From Cricetomys ansorgei (Eukaryota; Chordata; Mammalia; Rodentia; Nesomyidae): a stretch of 64,000 nt of DNA. The stretch covers positions 1,488,501 through 1,552,500 of the forward strand of contig JAMJFZ010000769.1 in assembly GCA_026225945.1 (NCBI GenBank), in the 5' to 3' direction. The position numbers and the translations under genes are program-made. The notes beneath the pieces were generated by a model. The model ran no database searches, was not told where the DNA came from, and saw only the letters and a program-made list of their open reading frames with translations. Shown here piece after piece: positions 48,115-60,423 of the stretch. Position 1 is the first letter of the stretch. Each line of letters starts with the position of its first letter.

Positions 48115-48335
48115 GTTATGATGGTTAATTTTCATTATCCACTTACTGGATTTGAAATAAGGTAGGAGACATGACTGTGAATAAGTCTGTTGGAGTGCTG
48201 CCTCATGTTACTAACAATGCCTTTTCCACCATGATGAGCTGTGCCCTCAAACTATGACCAAAAATAAATCCTTTGTTAAGTAACTTCTGTCATCTATTTT
48301 TTTTCCACAGCAATCAAAGAGTAATATAATTAGCT
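48115..48335 (+). mobile_element. ERVL-MaLR-like LTR, shortened
   Basis: Shares with 27599-27975 the words TTTTCCACCATGATGAGCTG, TCAAACTATGACCAAAAATA (poly(A)-signal region AAATAAATCC) and TTCCACAGCAATCAAAGAGT. The middle is deleted. Confidence 0.6.
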
Positions 48336-48339
48336 TCTT

Positions 48340-49430
48340 ACAAATGCATTTTAAAATATAACCTTAAAATAAATCTGTAACATAATACTATTTGAACTTA
48401 GTATGGTAATGAAGTAAAGGACTTTCTTTGACATTGGTTTCAAAACAAAACAGAGCTTAAATGAGAAAGATAGAAAGAAGGGAATTTAGAGTGATTTGAG
48501 ATTCTTTACAATGCTTACTACATTACTAATACAACACAGTTATACTTATAGATGTGCACACAAGGGAAAACTAAAAAATGGTTTGTAATGACAATATAAT
48601 AATTAATATCCAATATTAATATACACCTTTTATGGATGAATAGACATTATTTACTCAGATTTCATCATGTCATAACTATCTCATCATGCTAATTATATAA
48701 TAAAATTGACAATGAATTAAATTGACATTTTGCAAGCCAGATTTGAGATTGTTTTTCAAGGTCAGAGAAAATGATACTTCAACATGCTCTCTGTCAGAAA
48801 TCATGCGCTATATTTTCCCCTTGAAAACACAGATGAAACTGATTATAATAGCAAATAGGTAAATAGAGCAGATTAGAATGGTTTCTTCTCTGCTAGTTAT
48901 TCAAGTCATTGCAATGTCTTATTATTTTCAAAACAATGACCCAAAACTTTTGAAATACAGGAGAAAATATTTTTTTCTTTCACTTTCCTACTAGAAATAG
49001 GAATTCAAATAATTGAGAAAACCTACCAAAAATCTTACCTACTGAAGATCCTTATATGATGTCGTGTATAGATAGGTTGGTTTTAAATCTATAAACATGA
49101 AAAAATTAATTTTCCTTTTCTATTTAAGAATATGCCATTGAGGTTAAAATTTTCAATCTAAAGTTACAGGGGAATGTTTTCCTTCAAATACATAGAACAC
49201 TATTGGAAAGAAACAAAATGAACAGCTATGTTCACTCATGCCAGTTGGTGGTGGATGTTCATCTATGAAAATTCATATACCATCCCTCAAATATTCTTAA
49301 CTTGATGGTGATAGTCCCAGCAGCACAAAATATAGTCAGGCATTTTTTTTAGTGGAATGACATGACAAGTACATACAGTAACTGCCTGAAGAACATTTAT
49401 AGAAAATTATAGTATGTTTGAATTTTAGAA
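48340..49430. other. Unrecognised AT-rich sequence
   Basis: No landmarks seen. Confidence 0.5.
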
Positions 49431-49439
49431 TAACAATTA

Positions 49440-49556
49440 AAATATAGCAATGGAGATCAATAATACCTAACTGACAGGCTTATATTACTCCTGTGAAGAT
49501 CAAGTGGGTGTTTCTATCATATAGTATATATTCAATAAATATTCTCCACAATAACA
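49440..49556 (+). mobile_element. MIR SINE fragment
   Basis: AATAATACCTAACTGACAGG, ACTCCTGTGAAGATCAAGTG and AGTATATATTCAATAAATAT follow the 3' half of MIR. Confidence 0.65.
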
Positions 49557-49784
49557 CTTTTATGTAACAAAATGTGCTTTGTAACATGTGTGAAGTCATG
49601 AGTTACTATATATTATTGACATAAACACGGCCATGTCAAGGATCCCAGTGACATGAGAATGACAAGGGCTTACCTAGATAAGGCTCAGAGGACTGACAAA
49701 GTCTTTCTTTGGTCCAAGGTATGGTATTATGAATAACTGACCTTTAGCTAAAACCATTGTATACATCTTCCTCTTTCTGAATGA

Positions 49785-49848
49785 CTGCCTCAAATCCCCT
49801 CCCCCGCAAGTGCAGGATTATAGGTAGGCACCATCATACCCATCTGTT
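49785..49848 (-). mobile_element. B1 fragment, antisense
   Basis: CTGCCTCAAATCCCCTCCCC, CAAGTGCAGGATTATAGGTA and GGCACCATCATACCC match the antisense 5' part of B1. Confidence 0.65.
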
Positions 49849-49973
49849 GCTTGGTTTTATGCTATGCTTTGCAAGGCATAGCCATGCATTTATCAGTCTT
49901 CATGCCGGAATATTTCAAATTATGCATTACCAATGATTATGTAGTTGATAACCCCCATAATAATGTCAATCAT

Positions 49974-50331
49974 TGTCTTAGTTTTTTTTCTATTGCTAGG
50001 GTAAAATATCATCACAAAAGCAACCAAAAAGAGAATGGGTTTATTTTGGCTCACAGTTTCAGGTTATAGCTCATCACAGCAGGGAAATCACAATGCCAAG
50101 AAGCTTGAGAGAACTAGTCACACTGTACTCATAATCAGGAACAGAACACAGTGATGAATGCAAATAAGACTAAGATCACATTCTAGACCTTTATAGCCCA
50201 AGGCTTGCTCACAATTAAGACAAGTCTTTCCTTATCAATTAATACATTCCAGACAGTCCCCTATAGGCATGCCCAAAGGCTCATCTCCCAGGTGATCCTT
50301 GATTCTATCAATTTGACAATTAACTGTCATG
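49974..50331 (-). mobile_element. ERVL-MaLR-like LTR, antisense (tentative)
   Basis: TGTCTTAGTTTTTTTTCTATTGC, TAAAATATCATCACAAAAGC, GGGTTTATTTTGGCTCACAG, TCTCCCAGGTGATCCTTGAT and CAATTTGACAATTAACTGTCA follow a rodent MaLR-type repeat read antisense. The subfamily is not determined. Confidence 0.65.
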
Positions 50332-50544
50332 TTAAATAACAGTCATGTAAAGACTCATTTTATTGTTAAGTTTTGAATATTTAATTTCAAATATAGCCAA
50401 GAATTTTCAATGGAACTTGAAGTGAAAAAGCACTTCATATACACTGAATTTTGGAATGCCATCAGTCAGTTGACACTAAAGTATATTTAGTGGGAAGATA
50501 AAATAACCATTTGGTAAAAAATAAACAGTTTGGTACTTCCTCAA

Positions 50545-51000
50545 AAATATGACCTAATAGTTTCACTTGAGGTACATAATCAAGAAAATTGGAAGAATAT
50601 GTCCATATAAAATATGTACATGGATATTCACAGCAGCATTATTTACAACAGCAAAAAAAAAATAAAAACCAAAACCATCAAACACAGATATACAATGTAA
50701 ATTTATAACCACTGGTGAATTGTTACATAAAATGTGGGACATGAAGTCAATTTTGCAAAGAAAAGAAAAAACATAACAAAAACATAGATGAATCCTGAAA
50801 TCTGAAAGAATCCAGATACAAAGGCTGTACATAGTATAACTAAATTTATATACAATATCCAGAATAGGCAATGTTTCAGAGACAGAAATCAGATTAATGG
50901 TTACTAGAGACTGGGTTGGGAGGTGAAATATGGGCCTGTGGTTGCTGAGAGAGACAGGGTTTATTTCACTAAGTTAGCAGAAAGATTGAAAGGAGGGCAT
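50545..51000 (+). mobile_element. L1M 3' end, sense (ancient L1)
   Basis: The order follows the late ORF2/3' UTR of mammalian L1M: AATATGTCCATATAAAATAT, TGGATATTCACAGCAGCATT, ATTTACAACAGCAAAAA, ACAAAAACATAGATGAATCC, TCTGAAAGAATCCAGATACA and AGACAGAAATCAGATTAATGG, with TTACTAGAGACTGGGTTGGG. Protein-level signal is lost. Confidence 0.8.
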
Positions 51001-51004
51001 ATTG

Positions 51005-52570
51005 GACCTCATCTGTACTGTAAAACATTATGCCGGATAATGTAAGAGATAATGTTGTCCATTGTTGGACAGGATGAACTTCTCTACATACAAAAAACAT
51101 TCTGTATTACATTTCATATGCAAAAGAAATACATATGAGATCGTTCTCACATTATACTTCAGATTAACTGTAACTTAAAAAGCCCTCTTGGAAGTGCCAG
51201 AACACATATTAAATGCTACATATAAGCATTGTTAAATAACATAAACAAAATTTATGAACTTATTCTTTTTCAATAAACCTTAAAACAGAGACAGTGAAAT
51301 ACAATGTACATCTTAAAGAACATCTATAAAGTTTGTATTCATCCCTGGAGAAACAAAATCACTAAGCCAATATGGGTAGACACAGGCAGACAGATAACAT
51401 TTTGTATTGCAAACTTGATGTAGGTATGGTTGATTGAAAAATCATGTCTGACTTTATTCTTTAGCAAGAAGCCAAGCACTTTAATGGCTTGGTAGGTCTT
51501 CTCTAGTGGTGTGTTTAGCTCAGTGACCACTGACATCAAGTGTGTGATCTACCAGTCAATCAACACTAATTGCATAATTAGAGAGGAGAGGGAATTGGGC
51601 TAATATGCAACCCTGAACTGCACATTGAGCCCTGAAGAGGGAACTGGGCTCATTGTGCATTCACTTTCATTTTAAAAATGCATAATCAAAAGTATTTCTC
51701 TGAGCAGTTTTAGTTTATATTCAGCAATTTTCATTCTGCCTAAAACGCATTTGAGAAAACTCATTAATGAGAAGACTCATGAAGTTGGAATCACTGAATC
51801 TAAAGTGGCTCTTAATTCTTAGGTTATTGAATCCTGAAAGAAGATCTATCACAAAACTTGTCATAATACTCTAAAGAAACAAACATAATTTGTAAAGAGT
51901 TATTGTTAAACATTGTGTGCTTTTTGGCTGGATCATTAAATTGAAAAATAGAACTTTTAAAAATGGTGAATAAAAGCTAGTCAGGTTTAATAAATATAAT
52001 GGAGATATAAAATTCAGAATACTTAATCAGAATAAATTTTGCATAGAGATCTGTCACATATGTAGTGATCTAATTCACAATATAGCACCATGAACAGGTA
52101 TGGTTTTGAAAGCATCATTTACTTGTGCTTTCCTAGGAATTTCTTCAATGTTGTATGGTATTTTAAAGTATCAGACACCAAAAGTTTATGACATAGTTTT
52201 GATAAATGAAAAGATGCATATTTATGAGCTATAATTAGCTTATTATCCTTGAAGCAATACATGCTCCTTATGCGGATGTACTATTGAATTATCCTTATAA
52301 ATTCAATTAATATATAAACAATAATTGATAAAGGCTTAGTTTCTATAGCACTTACCAATAATGCTAAACTGTCCAGCAACATAGTGTGACTCTCTAATCC
52401 CTATTCAATTGTATTGACTTTCTTCGTGTTCCTACTTCCTTTTATTGTTAAACTTACAATTTCCCCAGAATTCTAATGAACTTTCATAAATTTCTACATA
52501 AAAGAAAATCTTTATTGATGACATTACTAAAGTTATTATAAAGGCCAGGGGGAGTAAAATAACATACTTT
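51005..52570. other. Unrecognised sequence
   Basis: No landmarks. The segment at 51340-51600 is less AT-rich than its surroundings but shows no identifiable family or coding signal. Confidence 0.5.
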
Positions 52571-52574
52571 TCCT

Positions 52575-52852
52575 GTAAGCATGAGGCTCAGTTTGAACAC
52601 TCAGACCATACATAAAAGCCTGATGATTATGATATCCATAATCACGGTGTTCCTACCAGGTTATGGGATATGGAGACGTGAAAATCCTCAGAAGCTTTCA
52701 GGTAAGCTTTCCTGGTATACACAGAAACAAGAGACACTGTCTCAAAGTAGAACCAGCACCCAAAATTGTCCACTGATATCCATATACAACCACATCCACA
52801 CATGAGCCTATACTCACACATGGGTATGTACAAACAACATTCCATATATGCC
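52575..52852 (+). mobile_element. RSINE1-like SINE, diverged
   Basis: TGTAAGCATGAGGCTCAGTT, CATACATAAAAGCCTGATGA, CAAGAGACACTGTCTCAAAG and CACATCCACACATGAGCC follow the RSINE1 order; the body is eroded. Confidence 0.6.
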
Positions 52853-52981
52853 TCTGTTCATAGTCTATACATGCATATCATGCATACATAGATTTTTTTT
52901 AACTTTTTGAGATTATAATATAATTACAACATTTTTCCTTCTCTTTCTTCCCTCCAAACTGTTCTCTATATCATCTCTGTA

Positions 52982-53858
52982 GTCATGGATTCAGGTGTAG
53001 CTGTTGATTCAGAACAAAGACATTTTATTCTTTGACTAATTCAATCAACAGTTCTTAGTCCTGGATCCCTGGAGCTTTTCAGACTCTTTAATATCTACTC
53101 TTAAGCCTAGAACTAGAAGGTGTCAGCTTCAGCCTCCATACAATCTAGGACATTTAAGCCTCTGTACACTCTAATTAACCTTTGAGACGTACTACTAACT
53201 GAAACACTCTGACTATCTCCTTCTTAACTCTGACTCTTCTGTAACAACTCAACTCACTCGTTTTTCTGGTCCAAACTCTTCACTAAGCTGCCTGGTTCAA
53301 ATTGACCTTCTAAGCTTAACTGTTTCTGACTGTTTCTTTGGACTCTGGCTTACCCTGACTGATTCTCTAACTGCCTCAGATTGAACTGCTCTGCTAACTT
53401 CAAACTGTCTCACTCTTCCAATCTAATACTGACTTCTGCCGAGCTGCCTCAGTGTCTCTCCCTGAGCTCCCTAGTCCTGCAGTCAGCTTCTCTTCTCTTC
53501 AATTAGACTGCTTCATTGTTTCTGTGTCTTGTCCCTTGTCTGCCTGCCTCAGACTGCTTGTCTCATACTGCCTGCTCTAACTGACTGTAACTGACACTGA
53601 CTCCTTTTGAGCTTTGTCTCCTGTGTCTGCATACACATTCTGTTTCAGTCTTAGGGATTAAATGCGTGGACCACCACTGCCTTCTGAATACTGGAATTAA
53701 AGATGTTTGCTTCCAGTGCTTCACTGGGATAAAAGGTATATACCAACATTCTTAACATTCTTTCTACCTTCCATCTGCACCACACAGATTTCTGAATGTG
53801 GTTCCTTCATATAGACCCCTGGAATATAGACTCTTCCTAGCTTTCACACACATATAGT
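52982..53858 (+). repeat. CT-rich dispersed repeat, copy C (nested)
   Basis: The most complete copy: TAGTCATGGATTCAG start, TTTGACTAATTCAATCAACA, TCCTGGATCCCTGGAGC, a 450-base CT-rich CTGACT body, GGGATTAAATGCGTGGACCAC, then AGACCCCTGGAATATAGACT, TAGCTTTCACACACATATAG and TCCTCTACA. It lies inside the antisense L1 end. The outermost bases TGTAG...CTACA could be terminal inverted ends of an LTR-like element, but this is uncertain. Confidence 0.75.
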
Positions 53859-53906
53859 CCTCTACATGTTCCCACTCTTCTTCAAATTCATAGCCTCCTA
53901 TTCCAT

Positions 53907-54662
53907 GAAAAAGAAACCATGCCTGATCAGATGGTCAAGAACCTAATACTAGATGGGCTATCGGCCTAGGAGAAAACCAAATATTGTTGTTGTGCTAAAG
54001 GAACACAGCAATAAAATAACTCCTAATGACAATCTGCTATGCCAATTGATCACTGTCTTGAATTCAGCCATTATCAGAGAGGCTTTCTCTTTGTAGTAGA
54101 TGTTAACTAATATACAATCCCTCAACTGGAAAATGTGCAGAGATTAAGAGACTTTGGAAGACTTGGCCCTAAATGAGAAGTATTTACCAATAGATTCCTT
54201 TCAGAGCTCAGGGAGCTATGAGAGAGAGGGGGCAGAAAGACTTTCAGAGTGAGAGGGGATGGATGACATCAGGAAAACAGTATCTTCTAGACACAACAGG
54301 ATTGATACACGTATGAAGTCACTTAGACTGTGGCAGTATGTACAGGACTTGTACAAATTCAGGCCAGATGGGATCCCAGCACTGAAAGGGGGTAAATGGA
54401 CACACACACATGCTTCCATCCCTAAGCAAGAATCTATCTGCAATTGATATGTGCTGGTAAAGAAAAAAATTGTTTTCTCCAACCTTAAGAGTAGGCCCCA
54501 TGCCCAGCAGTGGATGGCCAATGCAAAATAAACTCAGTGGGTCTTTGTAGATTTATTCTTGTCTCCTATTGCTTTGTTTTGACATTTTTAAAAAATCTTA
54601 TTTTTCTTTTGTTTGTATAATATGGTTTCTGATTTTGTGATTTTATGGGTTTGGTTTATATG

Positions 54663-54719
<57 letters not shown>

Positions 54720-54883
54720 GTAGTTTAAAAAAAATTCTGTAGTATTTTTTCCTGTTTCTTTTCAAAAGAGATAGGAGTGGAACTGGATGGATTGGGGGTA
54801 GGTGGCAAGGATCTGGTAGGAGATGGGGGAGGGTAAACTGATCAGAATATATTGTATGAATTTTCAATTAAAAAATACATGTA
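53907..54883 (+). mobile_element. L1 3' UTR insertion, sense, 5' truncated (nested)
   Basis: Matches copy 1 positions about 5400-6080 in order (CCTAATGACAATCTGCTATG, ATTATCAGAGAGGCTTTCTC, AGAGCTCAGGGAGCTATG) and ends GGTAAACTGATCAGAATATATTG then an A-rich tail. Flanks CTCCTATTCCAT (53895-53906) and CTCTTGTTCAT (54884-54893) look like a diverged target-site duplication in the antisense L1. Confidence 0.8.
54664..54719. repeat. (TG)28 microsatellite
   Basis: Perfect TG run inside the nested L1 3' UTR. It is the longest TG/AC run of the window. Confidence 0.97.
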
Positions 54884-54918
54884 CTCTTGTTCATTAATTG
54901 TTATTGCATGCATTTATG

Positions 54919-54962
<44 letters not shown>
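54919..54962. repeat. (TA)n microsatellite
   Basis: TATATA run with one TACATA interruption, inside the antisense L1 end, where the family normally has TATATACATA-rich sequence. Confidence 0.93.
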
Positions 54963-54965
<3 letters not shown>

Positions 54966-55149
54966 TAAATGTGCTTTACTCAGTCCATATAATGTTCTGA
55001 GTATGTATGTTTTCAGGACTGACCATTTGGTACAATGAACAATTAATCAGCATGTTCTTCCTTCGGGAAGACTGCTTCTCAAGATCTTAACTTTCCTCAG
55101 TTTCCATAGTTCTTTGTATAGGAGTGAGGACTTGATAGGTAAGTGTAGT

Positions 55150-58100
55150 CTACACAAATTGTGTTAAAGCTAAGAAAGTATCTTGCCACATGTATGTTTA
55201 AATACCTTCCCAGTAAATGGGGTGAGGAAATCTACTTGCAATATTATGGGCAAAATATCAAAGAGTTGAGAACGGATTTTTATAAAGCCCAAATCCTTAT
55301 AAATGAGCATTATTCGTTTATAGTTGCTGTGTATGAATTTGTACCATCTCAGAAATTGGCAAAATAAAACATAAAAAGTTATTTAAAATTGGATCCTATC
55401 CTTTAAGAATTTAAAAGATGTTGAAAACTCTTGAAATACTATGGATGAACAAAAGTGCCTGCCATCTGAATGTACTGCATGCTTCTGGATAAGAAGCAAG
55501 GTGCTCATTGAGGAAATACTGTAATGGACATTAATTAGTGAGAAAGTTGTAGAAATATAAATCTTGATTGTGTATTACTTAGTACCATAAATTTCCTAAA
55601 TGGGATAAACTTGCTATGGTCATGAAGAACATTTTGTGGCTAGAAGATGACATCTGCAATTGACTGTAAAATAGTTCAGAAAAAGTATATTAATCACATA
55701 AAAGCATACATGCAATATGCAGAAATAGGACTAAAACATGAGAGAGCACAGAGATATGGAGAGTTCCCTATGAAGGGCAGATGCATATTCATTGTACTCC
55801 TGCTGCTTGAAATACTTCTAATGAATGTTGGTAGGAAGATGGCAGTCTTTGAAACCTTGCATTATTATTATTTTTAAATAAGGGAAAGCCTTGTTAGCAG
55901 AAAAATAAATGACAGAAAGCAATAGAAATGGCAAGCTATATGCCTAAAGTTAAACAAAATTTAAAAAAAGAAAGAAAATAAACTCAGTTGGTTCCAAAGG
56001 TGGTTTCTGAAAATTCCCATGTGATAATCAATATACATACAATAAGCAAAACAGATTCACATTCATCATAACTGCCTCTATTCAAATCACAGGAACACAC
56101 CGGGTATCCTCTGTTAAAAAGTCAGATCTCAGGGACAACATATATGCTAGGCCTAATTGAAAGACATCTTTGTATACCACTAAACACAAAGAATATTTTG
56201 CTGAGCCTAAGTAAATTTCAGAATACTTCTATATTAGCTAAATGGGCATTAAACATGTAATTAAAAATGCATGGTTATTATTACTTTGTATTCAATTTTC
56301 AGTAGCTGTACTGAATATTTTAATAACTTCTCTAGCACAAATAGCACACAGGACATTATTGTGACCAAATTCATTTTAATTAGTCATTTTATAAATTATA
56401 CTAGTGGCAATGCTCTGCTTGCCTGACAGAGAGAGAATGTGGCCTCTATATTCACATGTAAATAAGCAGAATGACATTTAAGAAGTCATTGATTTAAAAA
56501 AAAATGCTTACAACCCCTGCTATTAACTTCACACCTAAATACAATTGAGAGCTGAGCTGTACCTGTTAAAACAGGAAAGGCACTTTAAAACCAAAGAAGA
56601 AAAACACTTTTTCCACTGGCCTGTTTTATTCCACTTGAGAACAAAGACTGTAATGAATTAACCACACAAATCACTGCATGAAACAAAAGAAGCAAAAAGG
56701 ATGATTTCTTTTCATTGTACTGTCATTGGAATGAGTAGAAGACTGGTTTATTGAAATAGTAATTTTAATTAGTTTCCAGTGGATAGTGGTGTGAGCTTTT
56801 CAGCAGCAGCTCTTGTCCTAGTTTAGTATCTCATTCTCCAGCACATGAGTGAATTCTGTTTATAGACAAGAACTGACTGGAACAGGGACAGCAAAGTCAT
56901 GGAAGGAAGAAAGAACATCAAACAGACTCCCTCATCTTGACAGGCCCCTAAGCACCAAACAAAACTATACTCTGACCATTGGGTCCTGCTCAGAATAGGG
57001 CTCGCTTTTGCCAACACACAATTTTGTCTTTTTCTATATCAGCGCTACAGCTAAATGTGCAATACAAAATGTGGCTTGGATAAAACAAAACCTGCTTTTT
57101 AAGGCCAAGCAAAAGAGTCATTGGAAAATTTTATAAATGTGTTGTGGATGCTTTCAGTATATTTTAATATCTATTCTTTTTCGAACTCATACTGAAGATT
57201 CATAAATGCACTGTCTTACTACTCTCCTTGTGGTCTGATAATTAAAAGGAATTTTTGATATGGATAACTCAAATTAAATTAAGGATCACATTCTACTCAG
57301 TCATTTTAAGTTTACAATTCAAACACTATTGCAACCTAGAAATTCTTCCTCCTAGTAAATGCAAGTCAGATGACTTTGTTAAAGCCCATTACTCAGAAGG
57401 AAAAATGAAGCAGTCTTCTGTATGTGTATGATCAAGTTCTTTCTCACAGATAATATCTGTCTTTCATCTTCTTCAGATGTGAGAATGACAACAGTACTCA
57501 AGGAGAAGAGAACAAATCTTGATGCTGTGTGTCTTTGGAAAACTGCAGGGGCAAAAGCGTCTATTAAATGTATTTGTTACAGTGAAAATTTCTCAAACTT
57601 TAATTAGGAAAAGAATCATACAAATACATTTTACTGGTAGTTAAGTTCAATTTATCATTTGGTTTCTACTTCGTTCTTAGAATATTTTTAGGATCTTTAT
57701 TCTATAAACTATATTTTTAATAATTTTAATCATGCTTATTTTAGGGACTCATTCAAAGATTTTCAGTTCTTTTCTACATTAGTAACAATGAGCAAGTGTT
57801 AAGATTAATGTAGTTCCTTTGAATATAATGATGTTAAATAAGGTAGTGAGCCTGACATTTAAAATACTTCCTCCATGTTCATTTCAACATTTTTATAAAG
57901 CAAACGACGTAACATTGTACAGAAATATTCTGAAGAAAAAAACACAAGTGACTTATATATCACTGCTTTCATGTTACAAAATAAGAAACGTCCATGTTGT
58001 TGTGTGCTACAGAAATGTAGCAGAGCATAATACTTGTTTCAGTTCATTGTCTGCAGTGAATACAATGTAAATCTTATCACCAATTAACATTTGAGACTTT

Positions 58101-59970
58101 TTTCAATAGATAATAGTCAAAAGTCATAGGTGACAATTAAAATGTAATAGAATGAAAACAAACACGATTTCTCATTATAGTTATTATAAATTATAATAAT
58201 TTGTTATACATAAAAGTATTGTCACTAAAAGGTTGCATTTATGATGTTATAGTTACTTGTATTACAAAAATATCTATGCTACTTTATAATTTTCTGTTTC
58301 TAATTCAATAATGAGAAAAATCACAAAAGATGTTTTTTTTTGCAATGAAAACAAAATTCAAAGTATTATGATCCTTAAAATAGTAACTACATTTTTTATT
58401 TGTAAAACTCATCAATACTATACAGGAAATATTCAAAACAAACATATGATCCTTCAATGCCAAGAAACAGTGAGAGACACATTAGCACCATCAACCATGA
58501 GCTAAAGGAACAAAGACCACTAGTCTATGCTAAAAAATTAATTTTAAAAAAACATTAGTATTAGCGTTAGCATGATATATAAGTTTAATCTTCTGAGAAA
58601 GAAAAAGATTTTGCTCAAAAGTTATTTTTCTCATTATTTTAGAGTTTGGTTTTGAAGCTTTGAGCAATGACACATAGGTTATTTTTCTTAGTGAGATGCA
58701 CTCCCTTGTGACAGTTTTTGACAAACAACATCAGGATAACTAGGTGTGCAGGAGTGACACTGAAGGATGATAATGTGCTCAGTGTAGCCTTCTGAGCAAT
58801 TACCTGATCCCAATTAAATTGTGCTGGCACTGAATATCCAAAGAGGCAGGTCAGAAATTGACCTTCATTGTCCATCTTTATCTGGAAGTGAAACCCCTGT
58901 TACTGTGTCATATAATTACCATCAAAGCAAAATTCGTATCAGCAGCAAAGCTTCCTACATGCTTCAGTGTCCTAGACAGTGGAAAAAATCAGGAAAAAAA
59001 TCCTGTCTTTTGTTTGCCATTGCATAGTGATATAGTGAATGAAAGTAATTTTCAAACTTGAATCACCTATGACTTTAATTATCAAAATCTTCCCCCCTTC
59101 CTTTTTGCTTTTGAAGCTTATTTTAAAAATCATCTTTGATTTTCAATGACATATCTCCACATATGCATCTTGAATAGCATTTTTTTCTTTTGTGCAAATG
59201 AATCATCTCAGCAGTAGCTTCTAAAGAACTCGTTTAGTCAGATTCAAGGAGTAATTTTTCAAAAGAGGTACATTTCATGGAAATGTTTTTGATAATTTTT
59301 TCCTTTCATAAAATACGAAACTATTTGTCCTAGAAGACAGTTAGTGACAATAGGAAGAGACTTTTGCTTGCTTGAAGGGGCAGGGTTAGCATTTATAATT
59401 TGATGGGAGCCTAGTTTCTCTTTTGTACTACCACTGCACACTGCCTTGCATTTAAATGCATGCTTATATCCTAAGTAATTGTTTTGACCATTTGAAACAT
59501 AATTTTTCCCTAATTTCTGAAAGATTTAGTCAATTTCAATTTGCTCTTTAATTAGCTACATATTTGGACTGTCCATGGATTTGCCATCAACCCCCTGTTA
59601 TCCAATCAAGTGTAAGAAAAACATAAATATGTATTTCTGAAAACAATACCTTTCCTGCTCAAATATTATAGGGAGGAGATTCTTCTATTTTCTCTAGTTT
59701 CTGAAAAACTTTCCATGTGAGACTACTTGAGACCTAGTGAGAATGTGATTCTCTTGTTTTAAAAAATAATTATAATAAAAATAAATTTAGCTCGTTAGAT
59801 ACTGTGTTTACTACTGAACTGTAAAATGAACAATCAGTGAAACTGTCGTGAGATGATGTACATAAAATGAAACACAAAAAATTGACAATTAAAGAAATAA
59901 TAATCTTTTGGGTGTGAGTGGCTGGGTGAGAATGGTGGCTGAGGAGATATTAAGTGATATTCTTAGTGTT
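55150..59970. other. Unrecognised AT-rich sequence, largest repeat-poor stretch
   Basis: About 4.8 kb in which I recognise no SINE, L1, LTR or microsatellite of note. Open frames reach only 83 codons and none shows a domain. It could include conserved non-coding sequence, but that cannot be judged from one genome. Confidence 0.5.
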
Positions 59971-59974
59971 TCTC

Positions 59975-60150
59975 ATACATTAATCACTTAATGATAGGTT
60001 CTTACAATGAACCTATCACGTAATACACTTATTTATAACACAAATGAGTAATAATTGGGGCACAAATAGGGTAAATTATTGATCCTAAGTCATTCGGGTA
60101 GTAAATGGTCACCCTGGCTTTCTCACTTGCGGACTGACTCCACAGCTGTT
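59975..60150 (+). mobile_element. MIR SINE
   Basis: ATAGGTTCTTACAATGAACC, ACACTTATTTATAACACAAATGAG, TTATTGATCCTAAGTCATTC, GTAGTAAATGGTCACCCTGG and GCGGACTGACTCCACAGCTG follow the MIR body through its core and B side. Confidence 0.75.
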
Positions 60151-60262
60151 TTTTTTTTTTTTAATCACAATACAATGTTGTTAATGTAACAGGGCCTCAG
60201 ACCTTAGTAGACCCTGAGAACTTAACACAGCTGACACTATGATGGAAGTACCATTCAGAAGT

Positions 60263-60401
60263 CCCAGTTGCTAGAGGTAGCTCTATAGGTGTTTAAAAGA
60301 TTTCCTTTGTTACCCAGTCATCTTCATATATGGAAAATAATTATAAAATTTAAAGATATAAGTAGATCCCAGTTGCTGGAAGTAGCTCAAATGGTGTTTA
60401 A
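60263..60401. repeat. Imperfect duplication of a 34-base segment, 105-base period
   Basis: CCCAGTTGCTAGAGGTAGCT at 60263 recurs as CCCAGTTGCTGGAAGTAGCT at 60368, each followed by a GGTGTTTAA block. It sits just after the left LTR start. Confidence 0.75.
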
Positions 60402-60423
60402 CAACAACAACAACAAAAACTGA

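Larger units (their letters stand above)
52890..55145 (-). mobile_element. L1 (Lx-type) 3' end, antisense, split by two insertions
   Basis: Antisense L1 end in three pieces: 52890-52981 (AACTTTTTGAGATTATAATA, TTCCCTCCAAACTGTTC), 53859-53906 (CACTCTTCTTCAAATTCATA-GCC) and 54884-55145 (CTCTTGTTCATTAATTG, TTTTCAGGACTGACCATTTG, TTCCTTCGGGAAGACTGCTT, AGTTTCCATAGTTCTTTGTA). Joined in order they follow the reverse complement of the L1 end at 35640-36200 and its upstream part. Hence it is the oldest layer of this nest. Confidence 0.78.

Noticed and set aside
57422..57607. Short frames as possible exons
   Set aside because: No flanking splice-site pairs with coding bias or recognisable protein similarity.
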